DNA from: Luteolibacter sp. Y139 | Lineage (GTDB): Bacteria; Verrucomicrobiota; Verrucomicrobiia; Verrucomicrobiales; Akkermansiaceae | NCBI RefSeq assembly: GCF_038066715.1 | Contig: NZ_JBBUKT010000002.1 | Location: 1-64,000 of the forward strand | DNA length: 64,000 bases | Direction: 5' to 3' | In this document: positions 1 to 8,700 of the stretch, one piece after another | Position numbering within the stretch: position 1 is the first letter of the stretch | How the letters are laid out: each line of letters opens with the position of its first letter | The notes under the pieces: model-generated | Seen by the model: the letters and a program-made list of their open reading frames with translations, nothing else | Told to the model about the DNA's origin: nothing | Database searches by the model: none | Program-made: the position numbers and the translations under genes

Positions 1-105
1 GGTGAAGCCAAGCAAGGTGAAGCCAAGCAAGGTGAAGCCAAGCAAGGTGAAGCCAAGCAAGGTGAAGCCAAGCAAGGTGAAGCCAAGCAAGGTGAGGCCA
101 AGCAA
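1..105 (+). repeat. 15-bp in-frame tandem repeat (GEAKQ), seven copies
   Basis: Six identical copies of GGTGAAGCCAAGCAA are followed by a seventh with one A-to-G change and an eighth that starts GGTGAGG and then diverges. The array reaches the left edge, so its true copy number is unknown. The period is a multiple of three, so copy-number change would keep the frame. Confidence 0.95.
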
Positions 106-942
106 GGTGAGGAAGGCGAGAACACCGCGCAGCAAGCCGAGATGAAAGCGGAGGTGAATGCCTTGGCCGAGCGGCAGGAGAAGGTGGCGAAGGCGCTGGA
201 TGCTTTGGCTGAGGGAAAGAATGCAGAGGCGATGCAGGGGCTTGAGCAGCTTCAGGCGGACGAGGCGAAGCAGCTCGCGGAAGCGGTCGCTGAGATGCCG
301 ATGGCGGAGGGATCGGGCCACATGAACGAGGCCCGTGAGACCTCGCGCCAAGGGGGAGAGCAGGCGCAGTCGGCGGCGCAGAAGAGTGGCGAAGGCAAGC
401 CTCAGGAGGCTGCGGGCCAGCACCAGCAATCGGCTGGGAATCTTCAGCGGAGCTCCGAGGCGCTTGGCCGGGCGGCGGAGGAATTCAACCGGAACGCCGA
501 GCAGGCGAAGGGGCAGCAAGCGGAGCAGCATCGTGCGCCGCTCGCGCCCCAGGATCTCGCCGAGGCATTCCAAGCGGCGTCACGGGCATCCGATCAGAAT
601 CAGGCGACCCAGTCCGCGAATGAAGCGACGCAAGCCGCCGAGGCGATGGCCAAGGCGGCTCAGGCGGCCCGACAGGAGATGCAAGGCCACGGGAAACCCG
701 GCCAGCCGATGCCGGGCATGCCGGGTCAACAACCGGGCGACAAGCCTGACGAGAAGCTCCGCACTCCGGAGGCGGACCCTGGAGTGCCGCCGGAATTGGC
801 GAAGCTCGGGATCAGCGCCTCGGATTGGGAGAAGATCCAGGCGACCCTGAAGTCCGATGTGGGAGGCAGTGGTGCTGCCGGCGTGCCTGAGGAATACCGC
901 GGGCTGGTGAAGAAATACTTCGAAGCGATGACCGACAAATGA
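1..942 (+). CDS. Gln/Ala/Glu-rich protein, C-terminal part (DUF4175-like?)
   Basis: The reading frame is open from the first base, so the N-terminus lies outside the window. The visible 313 residues begin with seven GEAKQ pentapeptides, then a low-complexity Ala/Gln/Glu region that should form helix or coiled coil, a Pro/Gly/Met-rich stretch (around residues 235-250), and a more ordered tail ending in EEYRGLVKKYFEAMTDK. Such tails are typical of the large DUF4175-type membrane proteins of Planctomycetes and Verrucomicrobia, which sit beside prenyltransferase-like repeat proteins, as here. The stop overlaps the next ATG (ATGA), so the two genes are probably translationally coupled. The DUF4175 assignment is inferred from tail and neighbour only, because the membrane part is not visible. 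Confidence 0.6.
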   Translation, partial: GEAKQGEAKQGEAKQGEAKQGEAKQGEAKQGEAKQGEEGENTAQQAEMKAEVNALAERQEKVAKALDALAEGKNAEAMQGLEQLQADEAKQLAEAVAEMPMAEGSGHMNEARETSRQGGEQAQSAAQKSGEGKPQEAAGQHQQSAGNLQRSSEALGRAAEEFNRNAEQAKGQQAEQHRAPLAPQDLAEAFQAASRASDQNQATQSANEATQAAEAMAKAAQAARQEMQGHGKPGQPMPGMPGQQPGDKPDEKLRTPEADPGVPPELAKLGISASDWEKIQATLKSDVGGSGAAGVPEEYRGLVKKYFEAMTDK

Positions 943-1994
943 AGGCCCGTTTTATTGCATTGATGCTTTGTCTGGTCGCGCCTGTTGCCATCGCGGCAGA
1001 GGCGGCTGATCCGGTTTTCACCGAGTGGAAGGATCGCGTTGATCCGGCGGTGGAGTCCGCCCTCGAATATCTAGCCCGGGTTCAGAAGAGTGATGGCTCC
1101 TTCCCGGAAAGCTATGGGGATTCCACGGGGATCCCGGCGCTTGCAGGAATGGCGTTTCTTTCGAAGGGGCATCTGCCTACGGAAGGGCCGTATACGCAGG
1201 CACTGAACCGCAGCATCGACTTCGTGCTCGCGAACCAGCGGAACGACGGGCTTTTCGAAAAGGGGAACGCGGGCAGTGGGCCGATGTATGCGCACAATAT
1301 CGCCACGCTGTTCCTTTCCGAAGTGAGCGGCATGGTCGATCCGGAGCGGCAGAAGAAGATCGCCGCAGCGTTGCCACCCGCCTTGAAGCTGATCCTGCAA
1401 GCCCAGGCGGTGAAGAAGGAGGCGCGCCATCAGGGCGGCTGGCGTTATCATCCGGGTTCTTCGGACAGTGATACCTCCTGCAGTGGCTGGGCGCTGATGG
1501 CTCTGCGCTCGGCGAAGCTGAATGGGGCGGCGGTGCCCGACCAATCGATCGCTGATGCGGTGGGCTATCTCGGCCGGCACCAGGACGAGAAGGAAGGGGC
1601 ATTCGGCTACATGAACTATGGCGACCACGCGCGCTCGCTGACCGGGATGGGGCTGCTCTGCCTGGAACTCTGCGGCAAGCACGGCTCGCCGGAGACGACC
1701 AAGGCGGCGGACTACGTCATGAAGACTTTCCGCGACCTGCCCGGGGACCAATTCGAGTTCTACGGGAACTACTACAATGCGCAGGGGACCTTCCAGATCG
1801 GCGGCCGCTACTGGAGCGAGTATGCGAACTGGATGTACGAGACCTATTTGAAAAAGCAGTCCGACGACGGCTCATGGAACAGCCGCGAGGCCGGGCGCAT
1901 CTACGGCACCTGCATGATGGTGCTGGCCTTCACGGTGCCCTACCGCCAGCTCCCGATCTACCAGCGGGACGAGACGGTGGACGAGACCGAATGA
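939..1994 (+). CDS. Exported prenyltransferase/squalene-oxidase-repeat protein
   Basis: A 351-aa protein with a signal peptide (MKARFIALMLCLVAPVAIAA). The mature part has alpha/alpha-barrel repeats of the prenyltransferase and squalene cyclase fold: QKSDGSFPES, ANQRNDGLF, GYLGRHQDEKEGAFGY and KKQSDDGSW are the QxxDGSW-like turns. The DxDD motif of true class II terpene cyclases was not seen, and the protein is exported, so a terpene cyclase role is unlikely. In this phylum such proteins accompany VWA/DUF4175 envelope clusters of unknown function. The start overlaps the preceding stop by four bases. The gene converges on the FHA gene, with 4 bp between the stops. Confidence 0.8.
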   Translation: MKARFIALMLCLVAPVAIAAEAADPVFTEWKDRVDPAVESALEYLARVQKSDGSFPESYGDSTGIPALAGMAFLSKGHLPTEGPYTQALNRSIDFVLANQRNDGLFEKGNAGSGPMYAHNIATLFLSEVSGMVDPERQKKIAAALPPALKLILQAQAVKKEARHQGGWRYHPGSSDSDTSCSGWALMALRSAKLNGAAVPDQSIADAVGYLGRHQDEKEGAFGYMNYGDHARSLTGMGLLCLELCGKHGSPETTKAADYVMKTFRDLPGDQFEFYGNYYNAQGTFQIGGRYWSEYANWMYETYLKKQSDDGSWNSREAGRIYGTCMMVLAFTVPYRQLPIYQRDETVDETE

Positions 1995-1998
1995 GTCC

Positions 1999-2667
1999 TC
2001 ACTCGGCCTTCTTTTCCTCAGCCGACGGTGCCGGTGTAGCGGAAGGGTCGGCCGGGGCCGTAGCGGCGGCCTTGGCCTTTCCGGTCTTCATGTCCTCCAA
2101 CAGGCTGCGTCCGGTTTCCTTCTGGTGACGGACGGTCAGACCGACGAAAAACGCTCCCGCTGCGAGCAGCAGGAAGAGGAGGGTCATGAAGAAGCTCGCG
2201 GCCGCGCTGGGCTGGGAGGACTTGATGATTACGCGCTGAGGGCCGGCTCCGGGGCCATTGGCGGCCCGGCGGGGACCGCCCCCACCACCTGCGGCGGCTC
2301 CTGAGAGCGCTTCTTCCCTGATGATGGGGGACTCCACCGGCGGCTTTTCGCGGGCCAGAGCCTCGCGCTCTTCTTCGGTCAGGGTGAAATCGAAAGAGAC
2401 GTCACCGATTTTCACGGAAAGGCCGTGGCGCAGGGGGATGGTCTCTTTCTGGACGCCGTCCAGCTTGATGCCATTGGTCGAGCCGAGGTCGCGGAGCTGG
2501 TAGCCACCATCGAGGCGCTCCATCACGGCGTGGCGGACGGAAACCGAGCCGTCATCGATCACGATGTCGTTCTCGCTGCCCCGGCCCATATTGACCTTCA
2601 TGCGGTCGAGTTGGAAGCGGTAGGGCTGCGGCGTGCGGTCGAGGACGGTGATGGTGACGCGAGGCAT
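1999..2667 (-). CDS. FHA-domain protein with C-terminal membrane anchor
   Basis: A 222-aa protein. Residues about 1-95 form a forkhead-associated domain with the diagnostic GRGSENDI, SVSVRHA and LGSTNG motifs, so the phosphothreonine-peptide-binding residues are present. A Gly/Pro-rich linker follows, then one hydrophobic helix (about residues 160-183, ASFFMTLLFLLLAAGAFFVG) and an Ala/Pro-rich tail. The likely topology is a cytoplasmic FHA domain tethered to the inner membrane. The phosphorylated partner and kinase are not in the window. Confidence 0.85.
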   Translation of the reverse strand: MPRVTITVLDRTPQPYRFQLDRMKVNMGRGSENDIVIDDGSVSVRHAVMERLDGGYQLRDLGSTNGIKLDGVQKETIPLRHGLSVKIGDVSFDFTLTEEEREALAREKPPVESPIIREEALSGAAAGGGGGPRRAANGPGAGPQRVIIKSSQPSAAASFFMTLLFLLLAAGAFFVGLTVRHQKETGRSLLEDMKTGKAKAAATAPADPSATPAPSAEEKKAE

Positions 2668-2893
2668 GGGGTGAAAAACGTGAACTCCGGCGGTTTTCTA
2701 GCGGGAAAGCGGCTGATCCTGCACGGAAAAATTCGAACGGGCGGCAATCGTGGATTAATATGCGTAAACCCTTGGCCCGGCGATAAAATTTCAACTTGCA
2801 CGAGTAGGAGAGAAGCGCTAATCGACCGCGCCCGATTTTCCAGCAGCGGGCGGTATTCCAGTTTTACCAACGATTTCAAGAGACCCCACCGAC

Positions 2894-3523
2894 ATGGCCG
2901 AAAAGAAGCAACCCGCGAAAAAGGCGGAACCCGCCAAGCCTGCGAAGAAGCCTGCTGAAAAGCCCGCTCCAAAGGCCGAGTCCAAGAAGCCCGCCGCCAA
3001 AACCGAGCCGGAGCCCGAGGAAGTCGTTGAAATCAAGGCTCCCGCCGGCCCGGTGAAGGTCAGCGGCTTTGTCCTCAAGCAGAAACAGCGCCTGCTGGAC
3101 CTGCGGGACGAGCTGGTGGACGCGATGTCCGGCATGACCGGGGAAATCCGCAATGCGCCCGAAGGCAGCGAGGCCTCCGGCAGCGGCATGCACCAGGGTG
3201 ACGCTGGCAGCGATGCCTACGACCGCGACTTCGCGCTCAGCGTGCTGGCCAAGGAACAAGACGCCCTTTACGAGATCGAGCAGGCCCTGCGCCGGATCGA
3301 CCGCGGTGCCTACGGGATCTGCGAAATGTCCGGAAAGAGCATCCCGCAGGCCCGTCTGGAGGCGATTCCATTCGCCCGCCTGACCGTGGAATGCCAGGCC
3401 CAGTGGGAGAAGGAATACGGCAACCGCCGCTTCCGTCCGTCCAATGAAGTCGGCTTCGCCGGAGGAAATTATTCGGATGATGAAGATTCCGAAACGGTTT
3501 CTCTTGACGAGGACGACGACTAA
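2894..3523 (+). CDS. DksA/TraR-family protein with degenerate zinc finger
   Basis: A 209-aa protein. The N-terminus (about 1-55) is a Lys/Ala/Pro-rich histone-like tail. A coiled-coil region with DAYDRDFALS follows, then the DksA/TraR signature YGICEMSGKSIPQARLEAIP. Only Cys143 and Cys167 of the expected four zinc ligands remain; Ser146 and Thr164 occupy the other two places. The C-terminus is strongly acidic (DEDSETVSLDEDDD). DksA relatives act in the secondary channel of RNA polymerase. The lost ligands and charged tails suggest a diverged regulator rather than standard DksA. rpmG and rpsR follow on the same strand 33 bp downstream. Confidence 0.8.
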   Translation: MAEKKQPAKKAEPAKPAKKPAEKPAPKAESKKPAAKTEPEPEEVVEIKAPAGPVKVSGFVLKQKQRLLDLRDELVDAMSGMTGEIRNAPEGSEASGSGMHQGDAGSDAYDRDFALSVLAKEQDALYEIEQALRRIDRGAYGICEMSGKSIPQARLEAIPFARLTVECQAQWEKEYGNRRFRPSNEVGFAGGNYSDDEDSETVSLDEDDD

Positions 3524-3556
3524 ATTAGCGTTCGCGCCCCAACTTCCCGCCGCACA

Positions 3557-3730
3557 ATGCCACGCGAAATTATCATCCTCGAATGCACGGAAGCCCGTGC
3601 CGAAGGCAAGCCGCCTTCGCGCTACGTCACCACGCGCAACAAGAAAAGCCTGCGGACTCCGGGTCGCTTGGAGAAGGTTAAGTTCAATCCAAGCCTTCAG
3701 CGCCGCACCGTCCATCGCGAACTCCGCTAA
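3557..3730 (+). CDS. rpmG: 50S ribosomal protein L33
   Basis: A 57-aa protein starting MPREIIILECTEARAEGKPP, with the family core SRYVTTRNKKS and a basic C-terminus. Length and pattern fit L33. It has one cysteine only, so it is the zinc-free (C-minus) form. It lies 12 bp upstream of rpsR, and the pair is likely co-transcribed. Confidence 0.93.
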   Translation: MPREIIILECTEARAEGKPPSRYVTTRNKKSLRTPGRLEKVKFNPSLQRRTVHRELR

Positions 3731-3742
3731 TTGCCTTTTCCC

Positions 3743-3985
3743 ATGACCGAACCGAAGACTGTCGAACGCCGGATCCGCTTCCGGAAGTCGAACCGAAAAA
3801 TGACCACCCGCCGGCACGATATTCCGGCGGCCGAGGTCCACTTCCTGAATCCCGATCTCCTCTCGAAGTTTACTTCGGAGACCGGCAAGATCCTGCCTCG
3901 TCGCGTGACCGGTGTTTCGGCCAAGCTGCACCGCAAGATCACCCGTCAGATCAAGCGCTCGCGCGCTGTGAACCTGATGCACTGA
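3743..3985 (+). CDS. rpsR: 30S ribosomal protein S18
   Basis: An 80-aa basic protein. Family features include [11 protein letters not shown] near the N-terminus, [20 protein letters not shown], and the hallmark [15 protein letters not shown] at the C-terminus. The ATG at 3743 gives the normal length; an in-frame TTG 12 bases earlier is less likely. Many bacteria place rpsR with rpsF, ssb and rplI, but here its partner is rpmG. A hairpin terminator follows. Confidence 0.95.
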   Translation: MTEPKTVERRIRFRKSNRKMTTRRHDIPAAEVHFLNPDLLSKFTSETGKILPRRVTGVSAKLHRKITRQIKRSRAVNLMH

Positions 3986-4015
3986 TCGGCGTTTCCGAAA
4001 GCAACGCTTTACCGG

Positions 4016-4050
4016 AAGCCTGCCCCTGAACCGGGCGGGCTTCTTTTGTT
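4016..4050 (+). terminator. Rho-independent terminator after rpsR
   Basis: AAGCCTGCCC at 4016-4025 pairs with GGGCGGGCTT at 4033-4042 (one G-T pair), followed by CTTTTGTT. It separates rpsR from folE2. Confidence 0.8.
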
Positions 4051-4066
4051 TCCGGCTATTGCCCAC

Positions 4067-4849
4067 ATGAAGGAACTCAAGGATACCCAGAACGAGCGGG
4101 ACGACCGCAATTTGGCCATCGACCGCGTCGGTGTGAAAGGCCTGCGCTTCCCGGTGGAAGTGCGCGACAAGGGCGGCTCGGCCCAACGCACTGTCGCTAC
4201 GGTGGCGCTCGCCGTCGATTTGCCGCACCACTACAAGGGCACTCACATGAGCCGCTTCGTGGAGGTGCTGAACTCTCACGGCGGCTTCCTGGATGTCCGC
4301 TCGATGGCGGGCCTGCCGCGCGAGCTGCTGAAGCGGCTGGATGCGCGGAAGGCGCATGTGGAGTTCCAGTTTCCCTTTTTCCGCAGCAAGGCCGCGCCGG
4401 TGACGGGGCAAGCCGGCTTGATGGACTACGAGGTGCGCTTCGAGGTGGAGGCGATCAAGGGTGGGCCGCTGGATTTCATCGTCACGGTGATGGTGCCGGT
4501 GGCAACGCTTTGCCCGTGCTCGAAGGAGATCAGCGACCGCGGCGCGCATAACCAGCGTGGAGTGGTGACCTACTCGGTCCGCTGCAAGGAGCCGGTGTGG
4601 ATTGAGGATCTGATCGAGCTGGTGGAGCGCTCGGCGAGCTGCGAGCTGTATAGCTTGCTCAAGCGGCCGGATGAGAAGGCCGTGACGGAGCGGGCTTACG
4701 ACAATCCGGTGTTCGTGGAGGACTTGGTGCGGAATGTGGCGTCACGTTCCAATGCGCATGCGGACATTGAGTGGTACAAGGTGGAGGCGGAGAATTTCGA
4801 GTCGATCCACAATCACAATGCGTATGCGGTGATTGAGAAGGTGATGTGA
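4067..4849 (+). CDS. folE2: GTP cyclohydrolase FolE2 (type IB)
   Basis: A 260-aa protein converting GTP to 7,8-dihydroneopterin triphosphate, the first step of folate (and queuosine) synthesis. Family marks are LPHHYKGTHMSRFVEVLN and VPVATLCPCSKEISDRGAHN with its metal-binding/catalytic cysteine. FolE2 enzymes accept metals other than zinc, so they can serve under zinc limitation. The ATG at 4067 was chosen because it begins the conserved DTQNERDDRN-type N-terminus; a TTG at 4046 falls in the preceding terminator. No other folate genes are adjacent. Confidence 0.95.
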   Translation: MKELKDTQNERDDRNLAIDRVGVKGLRFPVEVRDKGGSAQRTVATVALAVDLPHHYKGTHMSRFVEVLNSHGGFLDVRSMAGLPRELLKRLDARKAHVEFQFPFFRSKAAPVTGQAGLMDYEVRFEVEAIKGGPLDFIVTVMVPVATLCPCSKEISDRGAHNQRGVVTYSVRCKEPVWIEDLIELVERSASCELYSLLKRPDEKAVTERAYDNPVFVEDLVRNVASRSNAHADIEWYKVEAENFESIHNHNAYAVIEKVM

Positions 4850-4915
4850 TTTCATTCTCCTTTTAGAGGCATCCCCGAGGCTTCCTTGGACCGTCGGAAG
4901 ACCGGCACGCATGAG

Positions 4916-5374
4916 ATGAAGCTGCCATCGACATCAGGAAGGGGCGTGATGCTGGCGATCATCGCCATGCTGGTGTCGAGCTGTGGTGAAAGCGACCCGG
5001 CTCGTGCCGACGATCATTCGAAGAAGGCGGATGACAGCGCTTCTGCTTCGGGAGGCGAACACGCTAGCAGACCGTCGAAGGTGGCTGAGCGGGAGATGAG
5101 CGCTGACGAGAAGGGATGGCGTGAGGCGAATCTCGAGAAGAGCTATGTCGGAAAGGTGAGATCCATGGGTGTCATGGAGGTTATTGCCGAATTTGAAGCT
5201 GGGAGGATTTCCACGCTTCAGCAGTTCAAAGCCCTGTTTCCCAAGGGATCGAGCGGGAATAAAATCGAAGGGGTATTCACGCATAGCGTGCACATCGAGG
5301 GTAAGACGTTCATCATTGTATGGGCGGATAAGTCCGGTTCTCTCACTGGTTGGCAGGCGCGCGACTCGTATTGA
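4916..5374 (+). CDS. Small lipoprotein of unknown function
   Basis: A 152-aa protein from the ATG at 4916. The N-terminus MKLPSTSGRG is followed by a hydrophobic stretch and a lipobox (AMLVSSC), so it should be lipid-anchored. A charged Ser/Asp/Lys linker leads to a compact C-terminal part (about residues 70-150, WREANLEKSYVGKVRSMGVM to the end). I do not recognise the domain. An upstream in-frame TTG at 4886 would put extra residues before the signal and is less likely. Confidence 0.7.
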   Translation: MKLPSTSGRGVMLAIIAMLVSSCGESDPARADDHSKKADDSASASGGEHASRPSKVAEREMSADEKGWREANLEKSYVGKVRSMGVMEVIAEFEAGRISTLQQFKALFPKGSSGNKIEGVFTHSVHIEGKTFIIVWADKSGSLTGWQARDSY

Positions 5375-5719
5375 GTCCGGGAGCGTGGACAGAACTGCTA
5401 CATACGTGGGGATAGCCGCGAGTGGGAAGCGGCGCCGATGTCTCTCGCTTGTCGCATCGACCGAAGGTCGACACCCCTTATCGACTTCGGCGTTCTCATT
5501 CCTTCCTCCGCCTTCCAAAACAATCAGTAGATCTTAAGGGCGGGCAAAAATCTGGCGGCGATGGCGGTTGTATATCGTATTGTCAGTGATCGTACGCGCT
5601 CTGACCCAGGGTGCGCGAAAAACCCAAGCCACCCCTCCGCTTTACTGCTCCTCCCGAAATCAAAAGGGAGGAGGAGAAGACTGGTTGACGCGTGGTGACC
5701 CGACCTAAGACCCAAGAAC
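5375..5719. other. 345-bp intergenic region upstream of the GH85 gene
   Basis: No convincing gene was seen. It contains a short hairpin (TCGACCGAAGGTCGA near 5456-5470) and a purine-rich stretch (GGGAGGAGGAGAAG, about 5665) shortly before the next start. It probably holds the promoter and leader of the following gene. Confidence 0.5.
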
Positions 5720-8700
5720 ATGGGAAAGACGACCCGACTTCTCCGCATCGCAGCCTTCCTGATTCCGCTGATTGCTTCGGCGGTCCTTGCGGCGGACAAG
5801 ACGTATACCTGGTTCCGGTTCACGCCGACGCGCTTGCGAGATACCGCGCAGCCGAACTCGGTCCAGCTTTCCGAGTTCAAGTTCTACCGCCACGGTCAGG
5901 CGCTGAATCTTTCCCAGGTCATCGTCGCGAATCCGGGCGGCAGCAATCCTGCGGCGGAGACACCGGCGAAGCTCATCGACGGGGATACGGCCACAAAGTG
6001 GCTCGATCTGAATCGCCGGGCTGTGACCTTTCGTTTTCCCAGCGCTGTCACGATCGACTCGTACTCGTTCACGACGGCGAACGACTCTGCCGAGCGCGAT
6101 CCGGGAAATTGGCGGCTTGAGGGGAGTGACGATGGCGCGACTTGGTATCTCCTTGATGAGATCATCAATGGCTCGGTCCCTACCGCTCGCCTCACTTCCA
6201 CGGCGGTCTTTCCGCTGAATATCACGGTGCCGCCTTACACCTCGTTCTGGCACCCGGATTACCTGCTGCGCTGGACTCCGGCGGACGATAGCAGTGCGGA
6301 CTTCAATCGCTCTTACGTGCCCCGTGCCACGCGCGCGGTGAATCCGGCGCTGAATGTGAACGCGAATGCGAGGCCGAACGAAGGGCGGGTTGCGGTGCTT
6401 ACTACCTTCGGCTCGACCAGTTTCCAGCCATCGCAGGGATCGGCCGTGGAGCACTTCAATGCCTACACTGGCTGGCCCTACACGGATAAGCTGGTCTTCT
6501 GGGGTGGTTCGGCGGGCGAGGGGCTCATCCTCGCGCCCTCCGCGCCGGTCATCGATGCGGGGCACCGCAATGGTGTGCCGGTGCTGGGGAATGTCTTCCT
6601 TCCGCCCACTGCTTACGGCGGCCAGGTTCACTGGGTGCGGACCTTCATTCAGAAGAACGGCAGCGAGTTTCCGGTGGCTGACAAGCTCATCGAGGTGGCC
6701 CGCTATTACGGGTTCGACGGCTGGTTCCTCAATCAGGAAACGGCTGGCACCAACTCGACCGATGCGGCGAACATGCGTGACTTCATCAGCTACTTCCGCA
6801 GCCGCGCGCCGGAGCTGGAGATCATGTGGTACGACGCGATGACTTCCAGCGGCAGCGTCTCATGGCAAAACGCGCTCACGGCCAGCAACGAGATGTTCAT
6901 GAAGTACAACTCGCAGCCGGTGTCGCACACGATGTTCCTGAACTTCTGGTGGAACTCGACGATGCTGGCCGACTCGCGGACGCGTGCGGTGAATCTGGGA
7001 GTCGATCCGTATTCGATCTATGCGGGGGTCGATGTGGAAAGCGGAGGCTCCAGCACCACTGTCGATTGGGATGCAGTATTTCCCGCAGGGCAGGCGCACC
7101 GGCTGTCGCTTGCGTTCTACGGCCAGCAGCGCGTCTTCCAGAACTCGGGGAATCCGGCTGGGTTTCAGAATGCGGAACTCCGTTTCTGGACAGGAGCGAA
7201 TGCCGACCCGTCCAATACCACCACGTCCGATGCGTGGAAGGGGCTGGCGAATTACATCCCAGCGACCTCTCCGCTGCGGCAGTTGCCTTTCGTGACGAAT
7301 TTCAACCGCGGCCAAGGGAATCGCTTCGCCGTCGATGGCACGGTGCTGGCGACCCGCGGGTGGAACAATCTGAGCCTGCAGGACGTACTGCCCACCTGGC
7401 GGTGGATCGTTGGTAGCACTGGTGCCAACAAGCTCCAGCCGAGTCTGGAACTGGATGATGCCTACTATGGGGGCACCTCGCTGAAGATCTCCGGGGTGCT
7501 GAATGGCACGAATGACGTGAAGCTCTACGCGGCCAGCCTGCCGGTCGGCGCGGACACCCGCTTCCGGATCGTCTACAAGTGCAACCAAGGCGTGGCCGCC
7601 ACCCGGCTGCAGGTCGCGCTGGCCTTCGAGGATGCGCCGACGACTTTCACCTATCTCAACGTGGGCACTGCGCCCACCGCAGGATGGAATACGGCGACCT
7701 TCAATCTTGGCGCGAATGCCGGGAAAAAGATCGCGGTCATAGGCCTGCGCTTCCTGGGCTCTCCGGCGATCAGCGACTACCAGATGAGGATCGGGCGCAT
7801 CGCCGTTTACGACGGTCCCACCACACCGGCGGCACCGGCACCCGCTACGAACCTGCGGGTGGTGAAGAAGGATGCGCTCGATGCCGACACGCTCGCGATC
7901 CGGTTGAAGTGGGATGCTTCCACTACCGCTGGCATTCATCATTACCGGGTCGTGCAGTTGCTTCCGAATGGCACGCGACGCTGGCTGGGTGGTACGCCAG
8001 GTCCGGCCTTCTTTATCCCGTCCGTGCGGCGGCTCTCGTCCGAGGCAAACATGACGCTCGAGGTTACCGCGGTCGGTGGTGACTATGGTGTGTCACCGGT
8101 GGCGACCTTGACGGTTCCGATTCCTGCTGGGCCGGATGTGACCAATCGCCTCACCGGCACGTGGGTGGGCACGGCGGGGTCCTGGAACAATGGCGGGGAT
8201 ACCGGCGACAAGGTTTTCGACGGGAATCTGAATACCTTCTTCGACGCGCAGGAAGACTCGGCGTGGACCGGTCTGAATTTCGGTGCCCAGCGTAGGATTA
8301 CTGCCATCCGTTATGCGCCGCGCGGTGGATGGGCTTGGCGGATGCTTTTGGGCGGGGTTTTTGAAGGCGCGAATCAGGCTGACTTCAGCGATGCCGTGAC
8401 TCTCTTCAAGCTCGAGTCCGAGCCGCCGGATGGGGTCTACACCACGGTGCCGGTCAGCCATCCCGGCCTGTTCCGCTACTTCCGCTTCCGCTCGGATGGG
8501 CATGGGAATGTCAGCGAGGTCCAGGTCTACGGCTACGCTGCTCCGGTGAGTCCAGCGGCACCGACCGCTAGTCTCTCGATCGGGAGTGCAGTGGTTTCGT
8601 GGGGGACGACTGCTTGGGCTGCCAGCTATCGCATCGAGCGATCCGCCACTGCAGGTGGTGCGTTCACCGTGCTCGCGGAGAATATTGCCAGCACCAGCTT

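Noticed and set aside
2876-4549. 557-codon minus-strand frame opposite the DksA-like gene, rpmG, rpsR and folE2
   Set aside because: It spans four well-supported genes and has His/Arg/Leu-rich low-complexity composition typical of antisense frames.
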